Assembly (NCBI GenBank): GCA_951802425.1
Contig: OX637802.1
Coordinates: 1,612,001-1,676,000 of the forward strand
Origin: Clavaria fumosa
Lineage: Eukaryota; Basidiomycota; Agaricomycetes; Agaricales; Clavariaceae
Length of the DNA: 64,000 nucleotides
Reading direction: 5' to 3'
How positions within the stretch are numbered: the stretch's first letter is position 1; every line of letters starts with the position of its first letter. The notes under the pieces were generated by a model, which had not been told where the DNA came from, ran no database searches, and saw nothing but the letters and a program-made list of their open reading frames with translations. The position numbers and the translations under genes are program-made. This document shows, piece by piece, positions 33,124 to 42,790 of the stretch.

Positions 33124-35568
33124 TTGATTCTTACGCTCGTCGCTGTTCAACATTCACACATTCAGGGACATGATACTATCCCTCGTCCACTCTACTTCCT
33201 CAGCTGCACAGGGCTCCGCAGTCAAGGCTCACGTGCCACGCCCCATGACGCGACGGTCAACTGCTGGCCCGAAGAGACAGCACGAGGGTGGACGCCGTTG
33301 GCACTGAGCCTTGTGACCAACAGCTGCGCTCGCATACAAAGAGAGCGGCAGAAGCACAAGGATTTCTTATCAGGTAAGCGCCCAATCAACGATCAAGAGC
33401 GGCAGTGCTTGGATGGATGAAAATGATATGTTCACCACTGTCTCTCCTGGCGAAGAGGGCGTGTTCATGAGCCATGCAGGAGGCTACGATGAAGTATACA
33501 ACGAGATTCTCGAGCAAATTTTACCACAAAGGTACAAAGCTCCCAGTATCATGATTATCTAGCTTATGGTCCATGGTAGAAAGCGAGCGGACAAGAGAAC
33601 CCGCCTAAAGCGTGTTCAACTTGCAACCAATGCGTGGAACGTGATCTTGCCGTCGATTACCGAGCCCTATCTTGCTTGGAAGTCGCAGGGCCCCTGTGGA
33701 AATGAACCCTCTACCGAAGAATGGCAAATATGGGTTGTTGATTCTTTCGGTGAGTGGGCTCCTGCCTGGTGACAATCATACTCATGGTCAACTCTTTTCA
33801 AGAGGCAGAAACGAAGACATTCAAACATACAGGATTCAAGTAGCACCAATGAGAGCCTTGTTCGGCAGGGCTACATCGGGTGCTCGCCCATATCTCATTT
33901 CCAACATTGGAGGCATACCAACAACTCGACCGCGTTTGCCCCCGCCTCAGCCTTCAAGCCTTCGTCCAGATCTGTCCCACCTTCACAAGGTATGCTCACC
34001 TGTTAATATCTCGTTGTCCCATCATCTCATTATTTATAGCTTTCATTTCGGCCGCATCTTGTAAAGCAATTCAGTAACGCCTTCGATGCCTACCTTCAAA
34101 TACTCCAGCAAGTAAGTCTGCGCATGACAACAGCTTTCCAGCGCCAGCCACAAGCTTGGCAACGGCAAAATGTCTGCCCCCCGTACATGTAACAAATTGA
34201 AGGCGAACCGAAGCTTCGTTCTATGCTTGCTGCTATGGACGGAAACTCTTTGCTCAAGCTTATCGCGCCAGAGTTTCATTTGGGCTTGTAGCGTTTTGAT
34301 GATCGCATGTTGCAGTCAGGCCTTTGGTTGAAGCCCGAAGAGGTTGATATTTACAAAGATGAAGTCCGGAAAACACTAGCGAAGGTGAGCAGATTCATGT
34401 TATCTTTGAGCAAAGTCTCAAGTCGGGATTTCCAGAAATCCATGCTAGACCACATTGCAGGGTTGCCCAGGGCGAGTTCGATGCCGGACGGCGAGCGTGA
34501 GAGTGATGACCTACCAACTGATGAAGCTGAAGAGAGTATGGAGGGTGTGCCATGCCATGGAAGGTGAAAGAATGCCGGGTCCGATGTACGAAAAGATACG
34601 TTCGCCCTGTTTGCAGTTGCCCTGCGATGCGTGACATGATTCGAAGTGGTGAACTGTGAGTCTCATATTCAATCTCCTGAGTGGTGACTAACAGCCGATT
34701 GATTTCATAGATAACCCCTTGCCTGTCTCAATCGGCTACTGGATGAACACGGCTCCAACATCGCCCTCTATGATATCATGTGCACGTGTATGAAGACAGT
34801 CACACGTGACTCGCTCAGTGGCCTCCGCTTATACGGAGCCGTTCCCGCATTCCACGACCACGCACACGACCGAGCCTGCCAAGTTGATTGGCATCCGAAG
34901 TACACCGATGGACTCGGCCTTGAAGAATGTGAGCGGTATTTTCCCAAATCAAACCACTTGGCCGCCGTCTCCCGCCTCTCGACCCCGTTCCATCACCATC
35001 AGCAAATTGAGGCGCATAGCGCTTTTCATGTCTGCTTCGACTGATAAGCAGACTCATTTGTCCACTGAAAAAATTGTATCCAATCGTCAGCTTTAAGAAC
35101 ATTCATTTACAACAACTATCACCAGATGGTGAACCGAATTTGCATCGATGGCGAGCGGCTTGCTTTTCTTTCAGCTCAGCTTGGTGTGGGTGATGCAGAC
35201 TTTGAAGCATGCCTGCAAAACCTGAAATTAGAACCGCGCGAAGTGGTAAAGACTGTAGACTACATGGACTGTTTGACACGTCTCACTACAGCTTTGTAAG
35301 TGCTCGATTTACTCCATAGTTCACATCGCCAAGACTCAATCTGATTTGGTCAAAACTCAGCCGTGGCGAAGCGTGACCATGACATGCTTGACTATGGAAT
35401 TATCGAGCTTGGTTGCAAGAAGAAGATTGCAGACGTTCGAGTGCGATACATGTCAATGTTCAATCGTTGGTTGGCAGTACATGAAGAGGCTTGTCGGCTT
35501 GAAGAAGAGCCCTCCATTGCAACGCGCTGGACAGCCCAATCACCTGAGTACAAAGAAGCCCTGACTAT
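33124..35568 (+). pseudogene. KDZ-family transposase, decayed, left part
   Basis: Scattered frames together spell a KDZ (Kyakuja-Dileera-Zisupton) transposase with a CxC1-type N-terminal region. Segments are RQGYIGCSPI, FPTLEAYQQLDRVCPRLSLQ, KQFSNAFDAYLQILQQV, MLAAMDGN, then VPAFHDHAHDRACQVDWHPK, YTDGLGLEECERYFPKSNHL and HHHQQIEAHSAFH, the conserved core of the family. Decay is clear: a TAA interrupts the frame at 34190-34192, there is a shift near 33900, and several exons no longer join. The gene is cut at 35568 by the copia element and resumes at 41646. Confidence 0.8.
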
Positions 35569-35799
35569 TGTTAGGTAATCAAACTGTCTTGCCTTTTACG
35601 GATGATTACGCGAGACGCGACACAGCATTACAGCTCAGTCAATCTTACGACTGAGCTGTGAGTACCTATAGTTTTTCATTCATTTTGCATACGTTGCTGA
35701 TCACATAAAGTAGAATAAGTCTATTCTAGGTGATCAATAGAAACACAGTCAATCTTATGACTGAGCTAATAAGTCTATTCTAGATTTTATAACTCTATA
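35569..35799 (+). repeat. 5' LTR of copia element
   Basis: 231 bp beginning TGTTAGG and ending CTCTATA. It differs from the 3' LTR at three positions. It contains an 11-bp perfect hairpin (ACAGCTCAGTC...GACTGAGCTGT, 35630-35659) and TAGAATA-AGTC-TATTCTA (35711-35728). Confidence 0.92.
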
Positions 35800-35803
35800 G
35801 ATT

Positions 35804-36145
35804 ATGAGACCCGGTGTGCAAACCGATATGTCCACCTCGAACTCCTCAAACAGTGCTATTGCCATACCTCGACTCCGCGATGATGGAGCAAACTGGCCAG
35901 ACTATCAGTCGAAAGCCAGGACAGCTATGGGCGCAAGAGGATTAATACGACACGTGGATGGCACTGCGAGAAAACCAGTTCCTTACCCAGAGTTAAATGG
36001 AATCCTGATGAAAAAACCGGGAGTTGAGGCTACTGATGATGAGTTGGAAGAAAAAGAAAAGAGACTCGATGAGTATGAGCAAAAGGAATACGGTGCGCAG
36101 CATGTAATGCTCACCACCGTTTCCCCCCGCCTCGCTACTCTCATC
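35804..36145 (+). pseudogene. copia gag, N-terminal part, interrupted
   Basis: The frame runs from just after the 5' LTR (ATG at 35804, or 35828 giving MSTSNSSNSAIAIPRLRDDG) to the hAT insertion point. It contains NWPDYQSKARTAMGARG, the usual W-x-x-Y/W start of copia Gag. The 8-bp duplicated target is read in the same phase on both sides, so only the inserted element breaks the gene. A TAG arises at the element's own first bases. Confidence 0.85.
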
Positions 36146-36353
36146 TAGGGATGCCGTGGTCCGGTTAAGTCCGGTTCAGGCCTGATTTTTCTGAACCTGA
36201 GACCGGACTTTGCATCCGGTTCTCACTTTTGGCTGAACTTCAAACCGAACTTTTTAGAACCGAAAAAAGGGTCCGGTTCAGGTTCATCTAAGGTCTGAAC
36301 CATGAACCGAACCCTTTGCTAGCTACATGAGTTGTAGCTACAAATTATCAAGG

Positions 36354-36836
36354 TTAGCTGGTTAGGGATAGAAAACGCACTTCGCGGTCAGCATCACCAA
36401 GGGCCTTCGTCTCCTCATATGCGTCTCCCAGGTCACTGCCTTCAGCGTCGCTGGCGGTTTTTGCGTCGTCAAGGTCAGGCGCCTTTTCGTCCTCATGCAC
36501 ATTTTCATCCTCAGATGTGAAGGACCTGAGGTGAACACGGCGTTGCACATTGGCACTAGTGCCTGGGCTCGGCTTTCGCTTCAAGTTCATTAGGTTGTCG
36601 GGATCAGTAGTCTTTGCGGATGGGCGTCCAGTCCGCGCAGACCGACGAGAGCCTGCGATGAATTCGGCAGAGGGGACCTTCTTAAGAAAAGAGCCGAGGG
36701 TTGTCGCAGTGGGCTGGGATTGGAGCGTTTTCGCCAGTGCAATGGGCTGGGCATCATCGTGATTGTTGTACCAAGCAATTTCAGAAGCATCGAGGAGTTT
36801 CCCATCAGAGCCTTCAGCACAGCCGCGAGAATCCAT
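36354..36836 (-). CDS. Passenger reading frame inside the hAT-like element, unknown
   Basis: A 160-codon open frame starting MDSRGCAEGSDGKLLDASEI and AWYNNHDDAQPI. A basic serine-rich middle follows, then an acidic C-terminal third (DLDDAKTASDAEGSDLGD). It is not transposase-like and I do not recognise it. The W-Y/F-x-x-x-D-D-A-x-P-I opening looks like the N terminus of a host-type nuclear protein, so it may be a captured gene fragment. Expression is unknown. Confidence 0.4.
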   Translation of the reverse strand: MDSRGCAEGSDGKLLDASEIAWYNNHDDAQPIALAKTLQSQPTATTLGSFLKKVPSAEFIAGSRRSARTGRPSAKTTDPDNLMNLKRKPSPGTSANVQRRVHLRSFTSEDENVHEDEKAPDLDDAKTASDAEGSDLGDAYEETKALGDADREVRFLSLTS

Positions 36837-36947
36837 CGTGAGTCAAAGGAAGGAAGAATAGAGCTCTGAAGCACACCTTTTATACTCGATTCAAACTGTC
36901 TGAGCCCTGAGCATCATGGACACCACATGGTTAAAAATTTGGGGCTA

Positions 36948-37038
36948 TCGGAGGAAGACCGACAGTCGATTGGGGGTGTCGGACGAAGACCGATAGTCGA
37001 TTGGGGGTGTCGGACAAAGACCGACACTTGATGGGCGG
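36948..37038. repeat. 31-bp tandem repeat, about three copies
   Basis: Unit positions are 36948-36978, 36979-37009 and a diverged partial copy, 37010-37038. Each unit contains GAAGACCGA and CGATTGGGGGTG. It lies within the hAT-like element. Confidence 0.85.
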
Positions 37039-37563
37039 AATAGGGTCTGGTTGACAATAAAACGAGGGCCGTTGAGGAGGGCTGACAACACAGAGTGTCA
37101 AAATGGGTCAATTGGGGAGCAGAAAACTTACGGGGTGAGGAACTAAGGACGCTGGGCTGGTGGTCCATGCAAAGGGTCGGGATTGACAAGAGGAGGTGGC
37201 GTCAAATCAAGAGGAAGTGGCGTCCAAATGAGATGGTGTGGCGTTAAAGAGAGCGGTGGATGTGAAGAGTTGGTGTTAAGGAGGCTAATAGCGCAACAGG
37301 TAGGAAGGATGGGGGGCAGTCAAATGCATAGAGGGCGACATGGGGGGGAGGAAGGAGGAGGGAATGTTCGAGAAGGTAACACTGTGACGATCTGTAAGTT
37401 CGGACTGGTCCGAACGGGTCCGCCAAATCTGGGCTTCGGCCGAACCCAAAACTGGACTTCCAGTTCGGTCCGCCCCCTGATCCGAATTTAGGACCGAACT
37501 TGGGTCCGGTTCCCTCAGGTTCAGGTTCGAACCTGGGTTCAGAACCGAACCACGGCATCCCTA

Positions 37564-40500
37564 CTCTCATCAAGTCAAAGTCTGCGAATCAAATGTGGAC
37601 CGCAATCCGTAATGACGCTACAAGAAAGAGTCAGCTACACAAAGTAGATACTCGATGCAGGCTACAGTCAATGCTATGCAACGAGAGCGGAGATATCAAG
37701 GCGCATCTCAACGCCATGACAAAACTCCGTGAGGAGCTAGAAGGGATAGGTGCATCAGTCCTGGACGAAGACTTTGGGACAATGATACTTACCTCGCTCC
37801 CGCCTAGCTACCGCTCTTTGCTCCACACCATAACTCACGCCACCAGCCTCTCTGGTACAGAGATTAACCCAAACGACTTAATGAGGATCGTACTCGAGGA
37901 AGCCCGCCAGCGCGAGCTATCCGAAACTGCATCCAAGTCAGGTGACGCTGCTCTAAATGCAACCAAAGGAAGAGGCCGAAAAGGCAAAGGAAATGCGGAC
38001 TCACCGAAAAATCCTTGTGCAACGTGCAAGCGCACCAACCACAAAACCGAGGACTGCTTCTCTAAAGGAGGAGCTAAGGAGGGTCAGGCACCCTGGCAAA
38101 AGAAGTCCGACAAAGCTAATACTGTAGCTACGTCGACCTCGAAACAAAACAACAACAACGATTACCTTGCGTTTACCTGTCTTGAGGACAACCCTAGTGC
38201 CTTGACCACTGCTGCTCATGCAAAACACTCACACGAAGTGATCCTGGACAGCGGCGCTACTGCGCACTTCTGCCCAGATAGGTCAATGTTCACTACATAC
38301 GCACCGACATCCCACAAGTCAGTTACCGCAGCTGATGGCCGGATACTGAGCTCAATCAGACGTGGTGATATCCTGCTTGAAGTTCCAAATGGAACCGGAG
38401 TTAGTAAATTCAAGTTAAAGAATGTGGCCCACGCACCAAGCATGGCCTTCACACTCATATCCATTGGAAAACTTGATGACGCAGGATGCAAGGCCGAGTT
38501 TACAGATAATTTCTGTCTCATTAGGGACCCAGCAGGCAAGGTCGTGGCCCGAATCCCAAAGACAAATGGCCTATATCGCATAACGGCCCTGTCGGTCATC
38601 CCTGACACAGCCCACATAGCCATAAAAGCCCAAAGACTCACCTTCTACGAAGCGCATCGAGTTTTTGGCCATCTAAACTATGCCGCAGTCAAACATGCGA
38701 TCTCTACTGAGAAAGTAAGTGGAATCGAGATTGAGGATTCGGACAACGCGCCTTTCTGCGATGTTTGTGCACAAGCCAAGCCGCATCGTCTCCCATTCCC
38801 TGAAAAAGCATCAAACCGAGCCAAGAAATTTGGCGAGCGCATTCATACTGACGTCTGGGGACCAACAGCTACGCAGTCGATTGGAGGCAACCGATACACA
38901 GTCGATTTCGTAGACGACGCGACCAGGTGGACAGAAATAGTCCCTATACAAAAGAAATCTCAAGCTTTCACCGCATACAAAAGACTGGAAGCACAGATAA
39001 AGACCCACAATGATACGAAGATAAAATATCTTCGGTCGGACTGCGGAGGAGAATTTAATGGGGATGAATTCTCTGACCACCTAGCTGCAATGGGCACAAA
39101 ACGCGAACTCACCACGCATGACACTCATGAGCAAGTTGGTGTTGTAGAAAGATGGAATAGAACGAAAGCTGAGTTAGCCCGTGCAATGCTTATTGACTCG
39201 AAACTCCCAAAGCATCTTTGGGCCGCGGCTATGAGTCACGCAGCGTGGATAAAGAATCGTTCGCCTACCCGAGCACTCAATGGCAAGACGCCATTCCAAG
39301 AACGGTACGGACAGGTCCCCGACCTCTCGAAGGCAGTCCCCTTCGGCACACATGCCTGGGTGAAGATCGCAGATGCCAGCAAACTTAACACCCATGCACA
39401 CTTCGGCTATTTTGTTGGTTTTAACATGACAAGTATAGGCTACAATATATATTTTCCTGATAAGAAACAGGTTAGAGTCGAGCGCGAAGTCGCATTCAAT
39501 CGAGATGACGAACCCGACCCTGTGGTTTGGACAGCTGAGACACTGGCTGACGGGGAGAGTCTAAAATCCAGTCAGCGTCCTCGTCCAACTCACGCCGACA
39601 ACCCGGACGACCCACCTGAAGCCGACGAGCCAACTTATTCCACTCCTACCGAACCTGGCCATCCCCAAGACCCCGAGCTCGAAGACCTAAGCCCCCATGA
39701 CGATCACGAGCGCCCATGCCGACCACGTCCAGAACCCGGTTATTATAGGTCCCTTGCAGGTCAAAAACCTCGAAAAGAGAATGTCAACATCGCAATTAAC
39801 ACCCCATCCAATGATGATAATGACTTACCCATGTTCGCGCTATACGCAGGCTCCATTGGCAGTGAGCCTCGCACCCTCGCACAAGCCCTTGCCAGCCCCG
39901 ATGCACAGCAATGGAAGGATGCCTACCAGATCGAACTTGATCAACTGACGAAGCTCCGCACCTGGGACATCGTCAAGCGCCCCTGCGACAAACCAGTCAT
40001 CCCCTGTGGGTATGTATTCAAGGTGAAACTTGGACCCACCGGTGAGATCTTAAAGTATAAAGCCCGTGTCGTCGCTGGTGGCCACAGGCAGAAAAAGGGA
40101 GTAAACTACGATGAAACCTTCGCAGCCGCGGCAAAAATTGCATCCATTCGTGTCCTCCTTGCCCTGGCAGCTCAGCGCGACTGGGAGATAGACCAGATTG
40201 ATGTGGTGAGTGCTTACCTCAATGCAGACCTTGAGGACGAGGTTTATATGGAAGCGCCCGCTGGTGTGCTGAGGGAAGGGGAATCTGGGAAAGTCTGTCG
40301 ATTGCGAAAGGGTTTATATGGCCTGAAGCAAGCCGGACGACGGTGGTATGACCGCATGGCTCACACGTTCAAAACCCTGGGTTTCCATATATCAAAACTT
40401 GATCAATCAGTCTTTATCAGGACAAAAGGAAATGACACGGTGCATGTACCTGTTTCAACAGATGACATGATCGTGATGGGAAATTCCAGGGCTGCTGTGG

Positions 40501-41402
40501 ACACAGTAAAATCAGAACTCCGGGAATCGTTTGAAATAACAGATCAAGGGGAGCTTACCTGGTTACTTGGATTCGAGGTGCGGCGGGATAGAGCGGCGAG
40601 GACCATCAGCATGAATCAAAGGGCTTATATCGACGTTCTTGCCCGATGTTTTGGCCTTGAGAGTGCGCGCGCGGTCCGGATCCCCATGGATCCAGCGACC
40701 GTGCTGTCAAAGGACCAATGCCCAGAAAAACCGATAAACATACCGTACCAGGAGGCCTGCGGCGGCGTGCTATGGCCAGCGGTCATAACCCGTCCCGACA
40801 TCCAGCTCGCCGTCGGAATCTTGTCCCAATTCGTCCAGAACCCAGCTCGCGAGCACTGGGAAGCTTTGAAGCGGGTTATTAGCTACCTGAACACGACGAA
40901 GGATCTTTGGCTTACGCTTGGAGGGGCTGGATCCCGACCGGAAATCTTCTCGGATGCCGATTGGGCATCCCAGGCAGACCGCCACTCGATTTCGGGCTTC
41001 GTCGCAAGACTGGGTCGCGGCGCCGTCACTTGGTCGTCGAAGCGGCAAACGCTTGTTGCGCAGTCCAGCACGGAGGCGGAATACATAGCGGCGGCGCATG
41101 CTGCGCGAGAAATCTGCTGGTTGAGAAGTTTTCTAGATGAGCTCGGAGCGCGGGAACCAGGTCCAACGAACCTTCTGTTGGACAACCAGTCAACGATTGC
41201 TATTGTGAAAAATAACAAATTTCACGCGCACACTAAACATATTGACATCAGATATCATTTTATTCGCGAAGCGGTTGAGCAAGGATCGATAGCGGTTAAC
41301 TACGTACCCATGAGCGAAAACGTTGCGGACGGCTTGACGAAACCGCTCCCGCGGCCGTCGTTTGAAATCTTCCTTCGAGAACTCGCAGTACAGCCACTTT
41401 GA
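37564..41402 (+). CDS. copia gag C-terminus and pol polyprotein
   Basis: One open frame of about 1279 codons continues from the hAT target site. Order: gag remainder, CCHC zinc knuckle CATCKRTNHKTEDCF, protease DSGATAHFC (about 38247), a GAG-pre-integrase segment, integrase with HTDVWGP, LRSDCGGEF and GVVERWNRT (the DDE residues), and a Q/P-rich linker. Then come reverse transcriptase with IDVVSAYLNADLEDEVYMEA and the DD pair in STDDMIVMG (about 40456), and RNase H with SDADWASQADRHSISGF, TEAEYIAAAHAA and HTKHIDIRYHFIREA. No stop or shift was seen. The residues before the DD pair are S-T rather than the usual hydrophobic pair. Confidence 0.9.
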
Positions 41403-41409
41403 AGGGGAG

Positions 41410-41640
41410 TGTTAGGTAATCAAACTGTCTTGCCTTTTACGGATGATTACGCAAGACGCGACACAGCATTACAGCTCAGTCAATCTTACGACTGAGCTGT
41501 GAGTACCTATAGTTTTTCATTCGTTTTGCATACGTTGCTGATCACATAAAGTAGAATAAGTCTATTCTAGGTGATCAATAGAAACACAGTCAATCTTACG
41601 ACTGAGCTAATAAGTCTATTCTAGATTTTATAACTCTATA
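41410..41640 (+). repeat. 3' LTR of copia element
   Basis: 231 bp, equal in length to the 5' LTR, with three substitutions. It begins TGTTAGG directly after a purine tract and is followed by the ACTAT target duplication. Confidence 0.92.
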
Positions 41641-41810
41641 ACTATGCTCAAGGAACGATGGCATCGAAAGGCGCTCGACAATCTCGAGCGCCTTGTTGTG
41701 CAGTGACTGTTTGAGCTGACAAAGCTTATACGAAGAACTAACCAATAAATGTAAGCTACAAGATGCATGAGAAGCTTGGCACAGCCTCAAAACCCATGTT
41801 GAAGATATCA
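41641..41810 (+). pseudogene. KDZ-family transposase, decayed, right part
   Basis: The reading frame resumes after the duplicated ACTAT with MLKERWHRKALDNLERLVVQ, then a TGA (41704-41706), then LFELTKLIRRT. The ELERLVVxRLFELTKL pattern is the family's C-terminal motif. A further stop precedes EAWHSLKTHVEDITAGVP. This fixes the copia insertion inside the transposase. Confidence 0.78.
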
Positions 41811-42790
41811 CAGCGGGAGTTCCTACTACAACATAGTATGTTGTAGACCCACCTAAAATTGTGCTTGAATTAAAATTAATTATGCCCTAAATGTGATCCT
41901 CAGTTTATAATTCCCTGGCATCGAAACTTCATCGAAGCTTCATCCTTGACTGGTTCACAAGAGGGGTTATTGAGAGGGGTGCTGCTGCCCGGGATCTGAG
42001 ATCATCTACGGTTCAAGATCCACCATCCCAGAGGACCGAAGGGCTGCCGTCTACAGTACCTACTTCAATATGGTCGAGGGGGCGGGTGAATCAGCTGACA
42101 GAGCTAGCGAGAGGGGCCGATCACTCGCCAGTGGACTATTTAACGTTGGAGGAGCGAATAACGGAGCCTCAGCGGGAAGGGCACGAGAACGCGATGCAAA
42201 TCTGCTTGACTCCTTTGACGCTGATGACTCGCCTGAGCTCCCCGGTTCAGGAGGAAAGAGAGGCGATTTCGACGACGAGGAAGAGCTCCCCTCGCACCCG
42301 AAGGAGAGTCAATGACAGCCTGTTACCGTGGGTCACAATCCCCAGGATTACTCACCCCGAATAGGAAGGAAAGCACGACCAATTTGGGGCAGAACATTAT
42401 GTTGGGGAACCCAAAACAGGTATAAAAACCAGGGCCATCATGTATCTTATTAGAGTGCGTCTGGCCGAGTGCAGCAATTTCTGTGCAAAATCTCAATCTG
42501 GCACTTGTGCAGTCGTGACAGAGTTTCACAAGTTGAGATTTGAGTGGTAGCACACTGGCATGAACACAGATGTTGTTGTGGTTTATAATTTTATTACTAC
42601 TCATATTCACTACCATGGCTGCTGTCAACAACAGTCCTGGTCCCATCTGCAGCTGCTGCTGGACTAATAGTACTCTTTGCTGGTGGTGCCTCAGCATTGC
42701 ACTACAGTATGGCAAAACGTGGAATTCTGTGCAATCACGTGAGGGAATATTTTCAAGTCTCGCTCATCGCGCATCGCGCACAAGATTCCG
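41811..42790. other. Region between KDZ relic and RSE1
   Basis: A plus-strand frame at 42070-42315 has an acidic end (DDEEELPSHPKESQ) but no recognised family. The last 200 bp before 42791 should contain the RSE1 promoter. Probably mostly KDZ 3' flank. Confidence 0.4.

Larger units (their letters stand above)
36146..37563. mobile_element. Non-autonomous hAT-like DNA transposon nested in copia gag
   Basis: 1418 bp flanked by an 8-bp duplication CTCTCATC (36138-36145 and 37564-37571). Inverted termini begin TAGGGATGCCGTGGT on both sides, continuing CGGTT after one mismatch. An 8-bp duplication and TAGGG ends fit the hAT superfamily. Subterminal DNA is packed with CCGGTTCAGG-like motifs in both orientations. 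No hAT transposase is encoded; a minus-strand passenger frame and a tandem repeat lie inside. Confidence 0.85.
35569..41640 (+). mobile_element. Ty1/copia LTR retrotransposon, nearly complete
   Basis: 6072 bp, bounded by 231-bp LTRs and a 5-bp target duplication ACTAT (35564-35568 and 41641-41645). It carries gag and pol in copia order (protease, integrase, reverse transcriptase, RNase H), and a purine tract, GAAGGGGAG, precedes the 3' LTR. A primer-binding site matching a known tRNA was not recognised after the 5' LTR. The gag region holds a nested hAT-like insertion at 36146-37563. The host sequence is the KDZ transposase relic. Confidence 0.93.

Noticed and set aside
37520..37545. GGTTCGAACC, a tRNA B-box-like word in the hAT element
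   Set aside because: No cloverleaf can be drawn; it belongs to the subterminal CCGGTTC repeat pattern.
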